A program made the translations under genes and the position numbers. This document shows positions 31,472 to 40,779 of a stretch of DNA of 64,000 nucleotides, piece after piece. Source of the DNA: Catenibacillus scindens (lineage in GTDB: Bacteria > Bacillota > Clostridia > Lachnospirales > Lachnospiraceae); contig NZ_JACHFW010000001.1 in assembly GCF_014202115.1 (NCBI RefSeq), forward strand, positions 310,001 through 374,000, given 5' to 3'. Every line of letters starts with the position of its first letter. The stretch's first letter is position 1. The notes below the pieces were generated by a model, which worked only from the letters and a program-made list of their open reading frames with translations, was not told the origin of the DNA and did no database searches.

Positions 31472-32197
31472 ATGATTTCACTGACTTATGATCTGCATAT
31501 TCATTCCTGCCTGTCCCCCTGCGGGGACGAGGATATGACACCGGCCAACATTGCCGGTCTGGCCTCCCTCATCGGCCTGGATGTCATCGCTGTGACCGAT
31601 CACAACTCCTGCCAAAACTGTCCGGCAGTCGTGCGCACGGGACAAAAGCTGGGGCTGACGGTGATCCCCGGCATGGAACTTTGTACCAGTGAGGAAGTCC
31701 ATGTCCTGTGCCTGTTTGATTCCCTTGATGGAGCTATGGATTTTGACGCCTATGTTCAGAAACATTTGCCAAAAATCCCCAACAATGAAGATATTTTTGG
31801 CCGCCAGACGATTTGCTCCCATACCGACGAGATTCTCGGAAGCTATCCCTATCTGCTCATTAACGCCACAGATATCTCTTTCGACAACGTGTACGATCTG
31901 ACAAAGTCCTTTGGAGGCATTATGATCCCGGCCCATATAGACAAAAATTCCACAAGTCTCCTCTCTAATCTGGGCTTCATCCCTCCGGACAGCCGCTTTA
32001 CCTGCGTTGAGGTAAAAGATATGAACCGTCTGCCCCAGCTCAAAGCGAACAACCCATATCTCTCCAAGTGCCGGGTCATTACTGACTCCGACGCCCATTA
32101 TCTGGAACATATCCACGAAGCTGTCCACCGCATCCACTGTGACAGCCCGTCCCCAAAGGATATTTTAAGAAGTCTTACCGATTCCAGCCATGGTTAA
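31472..32197 (+). CDS. PHP-domain metal-dependent phosphoesterase
   Basis: The 241-residue protein has the PHP metal-binding motifs: YDLHIHSCLSP at the start, VIAVTDHNSCQNC, an internal His-rich segment (IMIPAHIDKNS) and the terminal VITDSDAHYLEHI. The family includes phosphatases such as YciV-like nucleases and histidinol-phosphatase-like enzymes; here the substrate is unknown. Similar PHP genes accompany hydrogenase clusters in Clostridia. It ends the rightward operon, and its last 23 bases overlap the convergent thiD gene. No terminator is seen between the two. Confidence 0.88.
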   Translation: MISLTYDLHIHSCLSPCGDEDMTPANIAGLASLIGLDVIAVTDHNSCQNCPAVVRTGQKLGLTVIPGMELCTSEEVHVLCLFDSLDGAMDFDAYVQKHLPKIPNNEDIFGRQTICSHTDEILGSYPYLLINATDISFDNVYDLTKSFGGIMIPAHIDKNSTSLLSNLGFIPPDSRFTCVEVKDMNRLPQLKANNPYLSKCRVITDSDAHYLEHIHEAVHRIHCDSPSPKDILRSLTDSSHG

Positions 32198-32954
32198 GGG
32201 GACCATTGCCCTGTCCAATATTCATCCCGTCCCTGAGGGCGCCGGTAATGTAATCTTTGGCCCTGGCCACGCTGTCCGCAAGACTGTACCCTAAAGCAAG
32301 ATTGCTGGCAATGGCCGAGGACAGGGTGCAGCCAGTGCCATGAGTATTTTCTGTGGCAACCCGCTCTCCTTTAAACCAGCGGATCTCGCCCTGAGTATAA
32401 AGAAGATCATCAGCGGTTTCTGTTAAGTGCCCGCCTTTAATAAGGACGCTCCCGGCAATATTACTCCCGATCACCTGAGCAGCTCTTGTCATATCATCTC
32501 TGCTCTTTATGGAAAAACCGCACAGCTTTTGGGCCTCAGGAATATTGGGAGTAATCACATCACCCATAGGCAGAAGGATGCCAATCAGTGCGTCCATGGC
32601 CTCCGGGCTCATAAGGGCGCACCCGCTGGTGGACACCATGACCGGATCTATAACAATGTTTCGTCCTCCGTACTCTTTCAACTTTCCGGCAATAACTTTA
32701 ATCGTATCACTGTTAGATACCATACCAATCTTTATACTATCAGGAAAAATATCTGTAAAAACACAGTCCATCTGTTTCCCGACAAAATCCCCGCCAGCGT
32801 CAAGCACACCGTAGACGCCTGTTGTATTTTGGGCAGTCAGGGCGGTGATCACACTCATACCGTAGACACCATGGGCCATCATTGTTTTTAAATCTGCCTG
32901 TATTCCTGCGCCTCCGCTGCAGTCGGAACCGGCGATAGTCAAAACTTTTTTCAT
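32175..32954 (-). CDS. thiD: Hydroxymethylpyrimidine/phosphomethylpyrimidine kinase ThiD (or pyridoxal-type kinase)
   Basis: The 259-residue protein belongs to the ribokinase-like ThiD/PdxK branch. Visible are [19 protein letters not shown] at the start, [35 protein letters not shown], and the anion hole/catalytic [15 protein letters not shown]. It would phosphorylate 4-amino-5-hydroxymethyl-2-methylpyrimidine for thiamine; pyridoxal activity is possible for this branch. ATG 32954 has GAAGG eight bases upstream. No other thiamine gene and no TPP riboswitch is near, so the assignment rests on sequence only. The 3' end overlaps the PHP gene. Confidence 0.88.
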   Translation of the reverse strand: MKKVLTIAGSDCSGGAGIQADLKTMMAHGVYGMSVITALTAQNTTGVYGVLDAGGDFVGKQMDCVFTDIFPDSIKIGMVSNSDTIKVIAGKLKEYGGRNIVIDPVMVSTSGCALMSPEAMDALIGILLPMGDVITPNIPEAQKLCGFSIKSRDDMTRAAQVIGSNIAGSVLIKGGHLTETADDLLYTQGEIRWFKGERVATENTHGTGCTLSSAIASNLALGYSLADSVARAKDYITGALRDGMNIGQGNGPLNHGWNR

Positions 32955-33072
32955 CACATTTACCTTCTTTTTTACAAACTTCTCTGGCATTTTTGCCTTT
33001 TAGCGATTAAAATAATCTTTGATGCTTTCCCTCTTAAAATATCAGATATATTAAGGAAATACAAGGATCACA

Positions 33073-33951
33073 ATGAAGAAAAGATTTAAAAAGATTTATA
33101 TTGAAATTACTAACCGGTGCAATCTTAGCTGCGCCTTTTGTCCGCCCACAAAACGCAATCCCGGAATGATTTTCCCACGGGAATTTGCCTATATTCTCAA
33201 TGCTGTCAGCCCACTGACGGACTACATCTGTCTCCATGTTAAAGGGGAACCGCTGACCCATCCCCACCTGGATGAGTTGTTGGCCTTAGCAGCGAAGCAC
33301 AATTTTTATGTAAACTTAACAACCAACGCCACACTGCTGGGCCAGAAAGAAAAAATTCTTCTCTCACGGCCCATACGCCAGATCAACCTTTCCCTCCACA
33401 GCTTTGAGGCAAACACAAGACTTCCCGGTGACATGACCTTTAAGGAATATGTCCGCTCTGCCCTGGAATTTTCCGTGAAATTCTCCCCCATCCACGGAAT
33501 CACGGCTTTCCGCCTTTGGAATCTGGACCCTGAAAAAATGAGCCAGCCTCAATTTGAAAAAAACAGATACATCTTAAATGAACTGACCCGTTTTTTCCAT
33601 CTGCCGGAAGTTCCCGATTACCGGAATTACACCACCACCGACGTGAAGCTGGCAAAAAATACATTTTTAAGTTTTGACCACGAATTTTCCTGGCCGGATA
33701 TGGATGGGCCGGATTTTGGCCCCAGGGGGACCTGCCAGGGCTTAAAGACCCACATCGCCATACTGTGGGACGGCACCGTCGTCCCCTGCTGTCTGGATGG
33801 CAACGGCGGTCTGGCTCTCGGCAATATTTTTACCCAGGACATCCAGGAAATCCTTGCCTCCCCAAAAAGTCTGGCCATATCCCATGGCTTTGCCCGCCAT
33901 GAGATTACCCAGCCCCTCTGCCGCCGCTGCGGCTACCGGACCCGCTTCTAA
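33073..33951 (+). CDS. Radical SAM protein with SPASM-like C-terminus
   Basis: The 292-residue protein has the radical SAM cluster motif CNLSCAFC at Cys16, Cys20 and Cys23, followed by glycine-rich HVKGEPLTHP (GGEP-type) and LTTNATLL. The C-terminal third holds further cysteines (GTCQGL, VVPCCLDG, LCRRCGYR), as in SPASM-type auxiliary-cluster enzymes. The substrate cannot be inferred; no short peptide precursor gene is seen nearby, so a peptide-maturase role is not supported. It is divergent from thiD and convergent with the cardiolipin synthase gene, ending ten bases from it. Confidence 0.88.
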   Translation: MKKRFKKIYIEITNRCNLSCAFCPPTKRNPGMIFPREFAYILNAVSPLTDYICLHVKGEPLTHPHLDELLALAAKHNFYVNLTTNATLLGQKEKILLSRPIRQINLSLHSFEANTRLPGDMTFKEYVRSALEFSVKFSPIHGITAFRLWNLDPEKMSQPQFEKNRYILNELTRFFHLPEVPDYRNYTTTDVKLAKNTFLSFDHEFSWPDMDGPDFGPRGTCQGLKTHIAILWDGTVVPCCLDGNGGLALGNIFTQDIQEILASPKSLAISHGFARHEITQPLCRRCGYRTRF

Positions 33952-33961
33952 CCGGCGCAGC

Positions 33962-35491
33962 TCACAAAATGGGGGAAAAGAGACGCAGACACCACTGAAT
34001 GATCCGCTGATGTACCGGACGCTTTTTCCATGCATCGTAAAAAATCTGCTGACTTTTTTCAATCGTCTCCAAAATGTCATCCCGGATATCCAGCACTGCT
34101 TTGTTCTCGCTCATAAAGACACCGCACTCATAGTGGAGATAAAAGCTGCGGTAATCCATGTTAATACTTCCGCAGATGGCGCACTCGTCATCCGCTACTG
34201 CCGTCTTTGAGTGGATAAATCCGGGGACATACTCATAAATCTTTACTCCGTTTGCCAGCAGCTTACCATAATTGGATACAGTCACCATGTAGACATACCA
34301 TTTATCATACTTCCTGGGAGTAATGATCCGCACATCTACGCCGCTGCGGGCGGCACGGCACAAATCGTTGACCATTTTTTCGTCAAGGACCAGATAGGGG
34401 GTTGTAAAATAAATATACTCCCTGGCCTTATTGATCATATGGGTGTATGTCTCCTCAATAGGATTGCTTGGATTATTAGCCGGTCCATCGGCCATAGGCT
34501 GTACAAACCCTGCAGTTTCCATAGAATACAGCGACTTGTATTTTGTGTAATCCAGATCCTCATAACCTTTGACAAACTCCCACATTTCAAGAAAAATACA
34601 GGTCAGCCCCCAGACGCCATCCCCTTCCAGGCGCACCGCCGTGTCTTTCCAGTGGCCAAAACGCTCATAAATATTGGCATACTCATCCCCGATATTCACA
34701 CCGCCGGTGTAGCCGATATTACCGTCAATAATAGCAATCTTCTGGTGATTGCGGTAGTTAAAAGTCAGCCTTGATGTTCCTTCATGGATGGGTGAGAAAA
34801 TACCGAAACGAACGCCCATGACCGCCAGCTCATGTCGAAATTCCTCTGTATTGATCATAAGTGAACCGAAATCATCAAAGAGGAGGCGTACCTCAACGCC
34901 CTGACTGATCTTTTCCTTTAAAATTTCTTTGATCTCCTCCCAGATCTTTCCCTCATAAATAATAAAATATTCGAGAAAAATAAACCGGGTTGCCTGGCGC
35001 ATATCTTTTATAAGAGCCTCAAACTTTCTCTCTCCCACAGGGAAATATGTAACCTGAGTATTTTTATACAGAGGATACCCATAGTGGATCAAAAGCCGGC
35101 TGATCTGCGCCTTGTTTGGATGAAGCAGACGAAATTCCCGGATCACGTCCTCGTCCTGCTTTTTATATTTCAGACCCTTTTCCTTGACTTCCCTGAACCG
35201 CCGATATTCTCTGCTGTTTGTCCGCTTTCTTCCCCACATAAAATAGAGAAAAAAGCCGAAAACCGGAAGGATCAGCACGATGATCACCCAGTAAAATTCA
35301 TAGTCCTGGCCATCATTGACCAGCATACAAACAAGAAAAATACTGAAAATTTCAAAAAGAATATAAAACCATGACACATACTCCTGCAGCAACGTTACAA
35401 GAATAAACATAGTGATCAACTGTAAAAGTACGGCAATAGCTACGGTAACGGCACGGGTGATTCCGGCATGGCGTTTTCGCAATAAATTCAT
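33962..35491 (-). CDS. cls: Cardiolipin synthase
   Basis: The 509-residue membrane enzyme condenses two phosphatidylglycerol molecules to cardiolipin. Two N-terminal helices (AVTVAIAVLLQLITMFILV, then IIVLILPVFGFFLYFMWG) are followed by two phospholipase-D HKD motifs: HQKIAIIDGNIGYTGGVN and HSKTAVADDECAICGSIN. Length and order match bacterial Cls. ATG 35491 follows GGGAGCGG. It is transcribed alone. The 270-base region upstream toward the flavoprotein gene is AT-rich and has no clear gene. Confidence 0.95.
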   Translation of the reverse strand: MNLLRKRHAGITRAVTVAIAVLLQLITMFILVTLLQEYVSWFYILFEIFSIFLVCMLVNDGQDYEFYWVIIVLILPVFGFFLYFMWGRKRTNSREYRRFREVKEKGLKYKKQDEDVIREFRLLHPNKAQISRLLIHYGYPLYKNTQVTYFPVGERKFEALIKDMRQATRFIFLEYFIIYEGKIWEEIKEILKEKISQGVEVRLLFDDFGSLMINTEEFRHELAVMGVRFGIFSPIHEGTSRLTFNYRNHQKIAIIDGNIGYTGGVNIGDEYANIYERFGHWKDTAVRLEGDGVWGLTCIFLEMWEFVKGYEDLDYTKYKSLYSMETAGFVQPMADGPANNPSNPIEETYTHMINKAREYIYFTTPYLVLDEKMVNDLCRAARSGVDVRIITPRKYDKWYVYMVTVSNYGKLLANGVKIYEYVPGFIHSKTAVADDECAICGSINMDYRSFYLHYECGVFMSENKAVLDIRDDILETIEKSQQIFYDAWKKRPVHQRIIQWCLRLFSPIL

Positions 35492-35762
35492 AAAACCGCT
35501 CCCATCTTTTGTATGCTCTCTATTCCTGTTTTTCAGGTAGCTTACAGCCCGATAGCTGAACTGATATCATTTTATTACCAAAAAACGGGAAATGCAAGGC
35601 CGTTTGTGTTTTTCTCCTGACAAGCTGAAACAAATCTGCAAAAAGCCAATGTTTTTTTCTCAAATTTGATTCATCTGTTTTTTTCTTAACAATGTTATAC
35701 TTAATTCATAATTCATGCTGCTCTGTGTGCGGCGACACTAAAAAGCAAAGGAGAAATATTTT

Positions 35763-36710
35763 ATGAAAGTTATGGGTATTGTAGCCGGAAGACATAACGG
35801 CAACAGCGAAATTCTTGTCAAGGAAGCATTATCCGCCGTTATGGAGGCTGGCGGTGAATGTACGCTGATCAATCTTTTTGATTATCACATCGAACCCTGC
35901 CTTGGCTGCGAGGCGTGTACAATGAGCATGGGCGATGTAGCCATGGGCAAAGGGGACTACACCGGCTGTGTTCTCCAGCAAAAGGACGATATGGATAAGA
36001 TCGTGGCAGCTATGCGCGAACATGACGCAGTAATCATCGGATGTCCAACCTATGATCTCATGCCAAGCTCTCTTTATCTTCGTTTTGCCCAGCGTTTTCT
36101 CGCCTATGAGTTGTCCTTCCTGATCAAGATCGGCAAGGCAAAACGGGATCCCCACTTAGTTGCCGGCATTATCGCCGTGGGCGGTTCCTGCCACGACTGG
36201 CAGACGCTGTCTTTAGAATGTATCGGCGCTACTATGTTTACACAGTCCATAAAAGTTGTAGATCAGATGATGTCTATCCGCAACGGCCGCCCCGGCAATG
36301 TGCTGCTGCGCCCGGAACAGATCCAGAGAGCCCATAAGCTGGGGGAAAATATTGTCAAAGCGGTCAATACCCCTTACGAAGAGCGCACATGGCTGGGCGA
36401 CCCTAATGAAGGACTCTGTCCTAACTGCCACTCTTCCCTCGTATTTAAAGGCGAACCCCACTGGGACGGCATCCAGTTCCCATTTGAATGCGCCGTGTGC
36501 GGCGCCGGCGGTGATCTTGTCCGCGATGAAAATGGGGAGGTAAAATTTGTCCTGGCCGAGAACGGTCTCTGCAGAGACAGAAACGAAAACGCCTCCCGGG
36601 AACTTCACCTGGATGAGATCGTGGCCACACGCATTGATTTTATGAAAAACCAGGCATCTATCAAAGACGCTTACCAGAAATATAAAGATATGAAATTCCC
36701 CGGAGTTTGA
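35763..36710 (+). CDS. NADPH-dependent FMN reductase-like flavoprotein with zinc-ribbon extension
   Basis: The 315-residue protein has a flavodoxin-like FMN reductase domain (about 1-185): GIVAGRHNGNSEILVKEAL binds the FMN phosphate, EPCLGCEACTMS carries a Cys pair typical of iron-sulfur flavoprotein-like members, and IIGCPTYDLMPSSLYLRF follows. A C-terminal part adds a probable zinc ribbon (CPNCHSS and CAVCGAGG) and a helical end. It likely transfers electrons to an unknown substrate in the cytoplasm. ATG 35763 follows AAAGGAGAA. It is monocistronic with a strong terminator. Confidence 0.82.
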   Translation: MKVMGIVAGRHNGNSEILVKEALSAVMEAGGECTLINLFDYHIEPCLGCEACTMSMGDVAMGKGDYTGCVLQQKDDMDKIVAAMREHDAVIIGCPTYDLMPSSLYLRFAQRFLAYELSFLIKIGKAKRDPHLVAGIIAVGGSCHDWQTLSLECIGATMFTQSIKVVDQMMSIRNGRPGNVLLRPEQIQRAHKLGENIVKAVNTPYEERTWLGDPNEGLCPNCHSSLVFKGEPHWDGIQFPFECAVCGAGGDLVRDENGEVKFVLAENGLCRDRNENASRELHLDEIVATRIDFMKNQASIKDAYQKYKDMKFPGV

Positions 36711-36724
36711 TCTGCTGACAAAAA

Positions 36725-36768
36725 GATCCGTGTCTCTTTCTTTTCAAAGAGAGAGACGCGGATTTTTC
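36725..36768 (+). terminator. Terminator of the flavoprotein gene
   Basis: ATCCGTGTCTCTTTC and GAGAGAGACGCGGAT form a long imperfect stem, followed by TTTTTC. Confidence 0.82.
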
Positions 36769-36869
36769 ATTTTTCAAAGTTTCGACCGGATTTTCACTTT
36801 TCCCGATTTTTGTCATATTGTAGTAGTGGGATATCATCATTCCCACAAGTCAAAAACAGGAGGTTTAAA

Positions 36870-37934
36870 GTGAAAAAGACAACTTTTATTTTTCTCCTGA
36901 CCGGAATCCTTATACTAACCTGTGCCTATGCCGCCAGAGTTTACGGCGCTTCCATCCCGCCAGACCGTCAAGATTTAATCCCCGGCATTGACGTCAGCCA
37001 GTGGCAGGGATATATAGATTTTAACCGGGTGAGCCAAAACGGCGTAGAGATCGTCTATATACGGGCGGGGGAGGGCGCCTCCTACACCGATCCTTTTTTT
37101 GAGAGAAATTACGCCGGCGCTAAGGCTTCCGGGTTAAAGGTTGGCGCCTATTATTATGTCACTGCACGGAATTCATCCCAGGCCCGCCTTCAGGCCCACG
37201 CTTTTGCCATCCTGCTCTCCGGCAAAACTTTTGACTGCCGTCCCGCCATGGATTTTGAAGATCTGGCCGGGTTGGATGACGCCCAGGTACAGACTATTGC
37301 CAAAGTTTTTTTGGAAAGCCTGGAAGCCTACACCGGCAAAAAACCGGTGATCTACAGCGATATTTCCAATGCCCGACGCCTTGATGCCTCCTTCTCCTCC
37401 TATCCCCTTTGGGCGGCAGAATATGGTTCTGACGCGGTGGAAGACCCGCTGTACTGGGGGTGGTGGAGCGGCTGGCAGTATACAGACGCGGGAAGGGTTG
37501 ACGGAATCAATGGCCGCGTTGACCGGAATTATTTCACCTCCACCATACTGGATACCTCCGGCCTTGTCTCTCCAAACCCTGGGCCGGCTCCCACAACATC
37601 TCAGGACACAGATTATACTGTGCGTGCCGGAGACACTCTGTGGTCCATCGCCCGGCGTTTTGACACCACCATCTCCAGGATTGTCTCTGCCAACGCAATC
37701 TCCAACCCGGATCTGATCTATACCGGAGAGCGGCTTATCATCCCCGGTTCACAAACGCCTGTTTCTTCCCCGGATTACAGGTACTACACCATCCGCTCAG
37801 GAGATACTCTGTGGAGCATTGCCCAAAGATACAATACTTCTGTGGAAGAGCTGATCCAGATCAATGATCTGAGAACTCCCAACCTGATCTACGCAGGACA
37901 GCTATTAAAAATCCCCGTTTCCACAGCTTCATAG
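36870..37934 (+). CDS. Secreted GH25 lysozyme with two LysM domains
   Basis: The 354-residue protein has a signal peptide (TFIFLLTGILILTCAYAARV), a glycoside hydrolase 25 domain (about 30-225) and two LysM repeats (about 245-355) for peptidoglycan binding. GH25 residues are visible in GIDVSQWQGYIDF, the acidic pair AMDFED and DRNYF. The LysM repeats start YTVRAGDTLWSIARR and YTIRSGDTLWSIAQR. It should cleave the MurNAc-GlcNAc bond outside the cell, in wall turnover or defence. The start is GTG 36870, with GGAGG seven bases upstream. No holin is adjacent, so it is not a phage lysis module. Confidence 0.94.
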   Translation: MKKTTFIFLLTGILILTCAYAARVYGASIPPDRQDLIPGIDVSQWQGYIDFNRVSQNGVEIVYIRAGEGASYTDPFFERNYAGAKASGLKVGAYYYVTARNSSQARLQAHAFAILLSGKTFDCRPAMDFEDLAGLDDAQVQTIAKVFLESLEAYTGKKPVIYSDISNARRLDASFSSYPLWAAEYGSDAVEDPLYWGWWSGWQYTDAGRVDGINGRVDRNYFTSTILDTSGLVSPNPGPAPTTSQDTDYTVRAGDTLWSIARRFDTTISRIVSANAISNPDLIYTGERLIIPGSQTPVSSPDYRYYTIRSGDTLWSIAQRYNTSVEELIQINDLRTPNLIYAGQLLKIPVSTAS

Positions 37935-38001
37935 CTCCATCCGCCCCAGTGTGAGCTTTGCCAAGCGTTTTTATATAACAGAAAATGCGTTTTGTGATAT
38001 A

Positions 38002-38050
38002 TAAAGCCTGCCATTTCCAAAGGTATTTCCTATGGATATGGCAGGCTTTA
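38002..38050. terminator. Bidirectional terminator between the lysozyme and aldolase genes
   Basis: TAAAGCCTGCCAT (38002-38014) pairs with ATGGCAGGCTTTA (38038-38050). It lies between convergent genes and is flanked by A/T-rich sequence on both sides. Confidence 0.75.
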
Positions 38051-38081
38051 ATTATAACTGGGCTGGCTGTCCCATCACAGA

Positions 38082-38945
38082 TCAGGCTTTTCCAACAGAA
38101 CCAAAAAGTTCCATCTTCTCTTTAACTGTAGCCTTGATCGCTTCAGCCCCAGGAGCCAGAAGTTTACGTGGGTCGTAGCCCTTGCCTTCAAGATCCTTTC
38201 CAGCTTCAATATACTTACGTGTAGCTTCCGCAAAAGCGAGCTGGCACTCTGTATTTACATTGATCTTTGATACGCCCAGAGAGATGGCTTTTTTGATCAT
38301 GTCCGCAGGGATTCCTGTGCCGCCGTGAAGTACCAGAGGCATATCCCCTGTAAGCTGCTGGATAGCATCCAGAGTCTCAAAGCTTAATCCCTGCCAGTTT
38401 GCAGGATATTTTCCATGAATATTGCCAATACCTGCAGCAAGCATAGTCACGCCGAGATCAGCGATCGCTTTACATTCTTTAGGATCAGCAACTTCGCCCA
38501 TACCGACTACGCCGTCTTCTTCACCACCGATAGAGCCAACTTCCGCTTCCAGAGAAATTCCTTTTTCATTGCAGATAGCAACAAGCTCTTTGGTCTTTGC
38601 CACATTTTCTTCGATGGGATAATGGGAACCATCAAACATAATAGATGAAAAACCTGCTTCGATACATTTAAAGCAGCCTTCATAGGAGCCGTGATCCAGA
38701 TGGAGAGCTACAGGAACAGTAATATTTTGTTCCTCAAGCATACCGTTGACCATACCTACAACAGTCTTGTAACCTGCCATATATTTTCCGGCACCTTCGG
38801 AAACACCAAGAATTACCGGAGAATTTAACTCCTGAGCTGTCAGCAGGATAGACTTTGTCCACTCAAGATTGTTAATATTAAACTGACCAACTGCGTAATG
38901 TCCGGCTTTCGCCTTTGTCAACATCTCTTTTGCTGATACTAACAT
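38082..38945 (-). CDS. fba: Class II fructose-bisphosphate aldolase
   Basis: The 287-residue zinc enzyme cleaves fructose-1,6-bisphosphate in glycolysis. Motifs include GQFNINNLEW at the start, VALHLDHGSYEGCFKCIEAG with zinc ligands, SIMFDGSHYPIEENV, GIGNIHGKY and PLVLHGGTGIP, then INVNTECQ. Length fits the short class II form (FbaA/GatY-like); a tagatose-bisphosphate role is less likely given it is a lone gene. ATG 38945 has GGAGG nine bases upstream. A -10 TATACT near 39077-39072 would give a leader of about 125 bases with GC-rich inverted elements. Confidence 0.95.
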   Translation of the reverse strand: MLVSAKEMLTKAKAGHYAVGQFNINNLEWTKSILLTAQELNSPVILGVSEGAGKYMAGYKTVVGMVNGMLEEQNITVPVALHLDHGSYEGCFKCIEAGFSSIMFDGSHYPIEENVAKTKELVAICNEKGISLEAEVGSIGGEEDGVVGMGEVADPKECKAIADLGVTMLAAGIGNIHGKYPANWQGLSFETLDAIQQLTGDMPLVLHGGTGIPADMIKKAISLGVSKINVNTECQLAFAEATRKYIEAGKDLEGKGYDPRKLLAPGAEAIKATVKEKMELFGSVGKA

Positions 38946-39120
38946 AAAATAATTCCTCCATAGATTGTTATAATGGCATCCAACTCCCGGCTCCCCTAAA
39001 CCCGGCATAAAACCGGCCCGGCAAAGAGGTGCTGCGGACGAACGGTGCCTGTGACTTTCTTCCAAGACAATAGTATACTCTATTTTTTCCAAAAAGGAAA
39101 TATCGTATGTGAAAAAAATA

Positions 39121-39744
39121 TCATTTCTGCCGAAGCTGAATATAGTTTTTAAGCATCTCCACTGTATTTTCAATGCCTAAAATGCCGGAATCAATGGACA
39201 GATTATAGCTGGAACAGCCTCTCCAGTCCTTCCCCGCATAATAGCCATAATAGCTGTCCCGCTTTTTATCAATAGACATGATCTTCTTTTGCGCCTCTTT
39301 TTCAGAAAGCTGATACAGACGGCAGATCCGCTCGATCCTCTTTTCCATAGGACTGCAGATGTAGACACTGATCCTGTTGGGTTCATCTCTCAAGATATAC
39401 TCGGCACAGCGCCCAATGATCACGCAGGGACCTTCTTTTGCCAGATCCTGGATAACTTCCGCCTGGATATTAAAAAGGCGGTCGCTGGACAACGCATGGT
39501 CAAAAGGATTCATTGTTCCATTCATTGAAAAAGTGTTCATCGCCAAAGCGTACAGGAAACTATCTGTAGGCTTTTCGTCAACTTTTTCAAAATAATCTTT
39601 GCGGATGCCGCTCTTTTTAGCGGCCATCTCCGGAATCTCCTGGTCATAGATTGGTATGCCCAGATCTTTGGCCAGTTTTGTGCCAATTTCTTTGCCGCCG
39701 CTGCCATACTGTCTGTTGATCGCAATAATAAGATTACCTGCCAT
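39121..39744 (-). CDS. Cytidylate kinase-like family protein
   Basis: The 207-residue protein belongs to the cytidylate-kinase-2 (cytidylate kinase-like) family common in Clostridia. It has a P-loop variant INRQYGSGGKEIGTKLA, a nucleotide-binding core and CVIIGRCAEYILRD in the middle. Function is not settled; family members often accompany central metabolism genes and may phosphorylate an unknown nucleotide. ATG 39744 has GGGAGG upstream. It is transcribed toward fba after galU, with about 130 bases before galU's stop, so it may be separate. Confidence 0.85.
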   Translation of the reverse strand: MAGNLIIAINRQYGSGGKEIGTKLAKDLGIPIYDQEIPEMAAKKSGIRKDYFEKVDEKPTDSFLYALAMNTFSMNGTMNPFDHALSSDRLFNIQAEVIQDLAKEGPCVIIGRCAEYILRDEPNRISVYICSPMEKRIERICRLYQLSEKEAQKKIMSIDKKRDSYYGYYAGKDWRGCSSYNLSIDSGILGIENTVEMLKNYIQLRQK

Positions 39745-39876
39745 AATAATTCCTCCCATCTGTCAGTCCGGTTCATACGCCGGTTATAAAGCGGTATAAT
39801 AGCCACTTTGTGGCTATTATACCATAAAACCATGGATTATGTGTACTGATTTCTATCGTAAAAGATAAATAAAATA

Positions 39877-40767
39877 TCAGTCAACTTTTATCATTTCATC
39901 CATGTGATCATGAAGCTGATCCAGATAGTTGATCATTTCCTGACGAAGATCCGGGTTTCTCAGAGCGAACTCTACATTTGCCTGGAGGAAACCGATCTTT
40001 GAGCCCACGTCGTAGCGTTTACCCACAAAGTCGTAGGCATACATAGCGCAGTCCTGGGCCTGGCGGCGCAGAGCGTCTGTAAGCTGGATCTCACCGCCTG
40101 CCCCGGCACCCTGATTTCTCAAATAGTCAAAAATGTCCGGCGTAAGAATATAGCGGCCTAAAATAGCAATATTGGACGGCGCTTCCTCCTGCTTTGGTTT
40201 TTCCACCAGATCCCGGACTTTGTAAACCCTGTCATCAATCTGTTTGCAGTCCACGATACCGTACTTGCTCACAACGCTCTCATCTACCTTCTGAACGCCG
40301 AGAACACTTGTACGATATTCATTATAGATATCAATCATCTGACCGATACAGGGCTTCTTTGCCTCTACTACATCATCCCCAAGCATAACGGCAAAAGGCT
40401 CATTGCCAATAAAATTATGGGCTGTCAGTACAGCGTGACCCAGACCCTTTGCCTCTTTCTGACGTACATAATATATGTTGGCCATCTCGGAAATATGACG
40501 GACAAGGTCAAGCATTTCCTGCTTTTGAGCCTTTTCCAGCTCCATCTCAAGCTCCATGGAACGGTCAAAGTGGTCTTCGATAGGCTTTTTATTTCTTCCT
40601 GTGACAATAATAATGTCGGTAATACCTGAGGCTACCGCCTCCTCCACAATATACTGGATCGTAGGCTTATCTACGATGGGCAGCATCTCTTTGGCCTGAG
40701 CCTTAGTTGCCGGAAGAAAACGTGTTCCCAGCCCGGCTGCCGGGATGATAGCTTTTTTAATTTTCAT
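39877..40767 (-). CDS. galU: UTP-glucose-1-phosphate uridylyltransferase GalU
   Basis: The 296-residue enzyme makes UDP-glucose for glycolipids, wall polymers and capsule. The nucleotide-sugar pyrophosphorylase signature is [19 protein letters not shown], then [27 protein letters not shown] and [19 protein letters not shown]. Length fits bacterial GalU. ATG 40767 has GAGGAGG before it. It follows the DUF1934 gene by 12 bases and is probably co-transcribed with it. Confidence 0.97.
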   Translation of the reverse strand: MKIKKAIIPAAGLGTRFLPATKAQAKEMLPIVDKPTIQYIVEEAVASGITDIIIVTGRNKKPIEDHFDRSMELEMELEKAQKQEMLDLVRHISEMANIYYVRQKEAKGLGHAVLTAHNFIGNEPFAVMLGDDVVEAKKPCIGQMIDIYNEYRTSVLGVQKVDESVVSKYGIVDCKQIDDRVYKVRDLVEKPKQEEAPSNIAILGRYILTPDIFDYLRNQGAGAGGEIQLTDALRRQAQDCAMYAYDFVGKRYDVGSKIGFLQANVEFALRNPDLRQEMINYLDQLHDHMDEMIKVD

Positions 40768-40779
40768 TATAACCCTCCT

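Noticed and set aside
32955-33072. TPP riboswitch before thiD
   Set aside because: There is too little space and no CUGAGA or ACCUGA-like core.
36870-37934. Phage endolysin
   Set aside because: It has a signal peptide, lies among housekeeping genes and has no holin. It is better read as a secreted wall enzyme.
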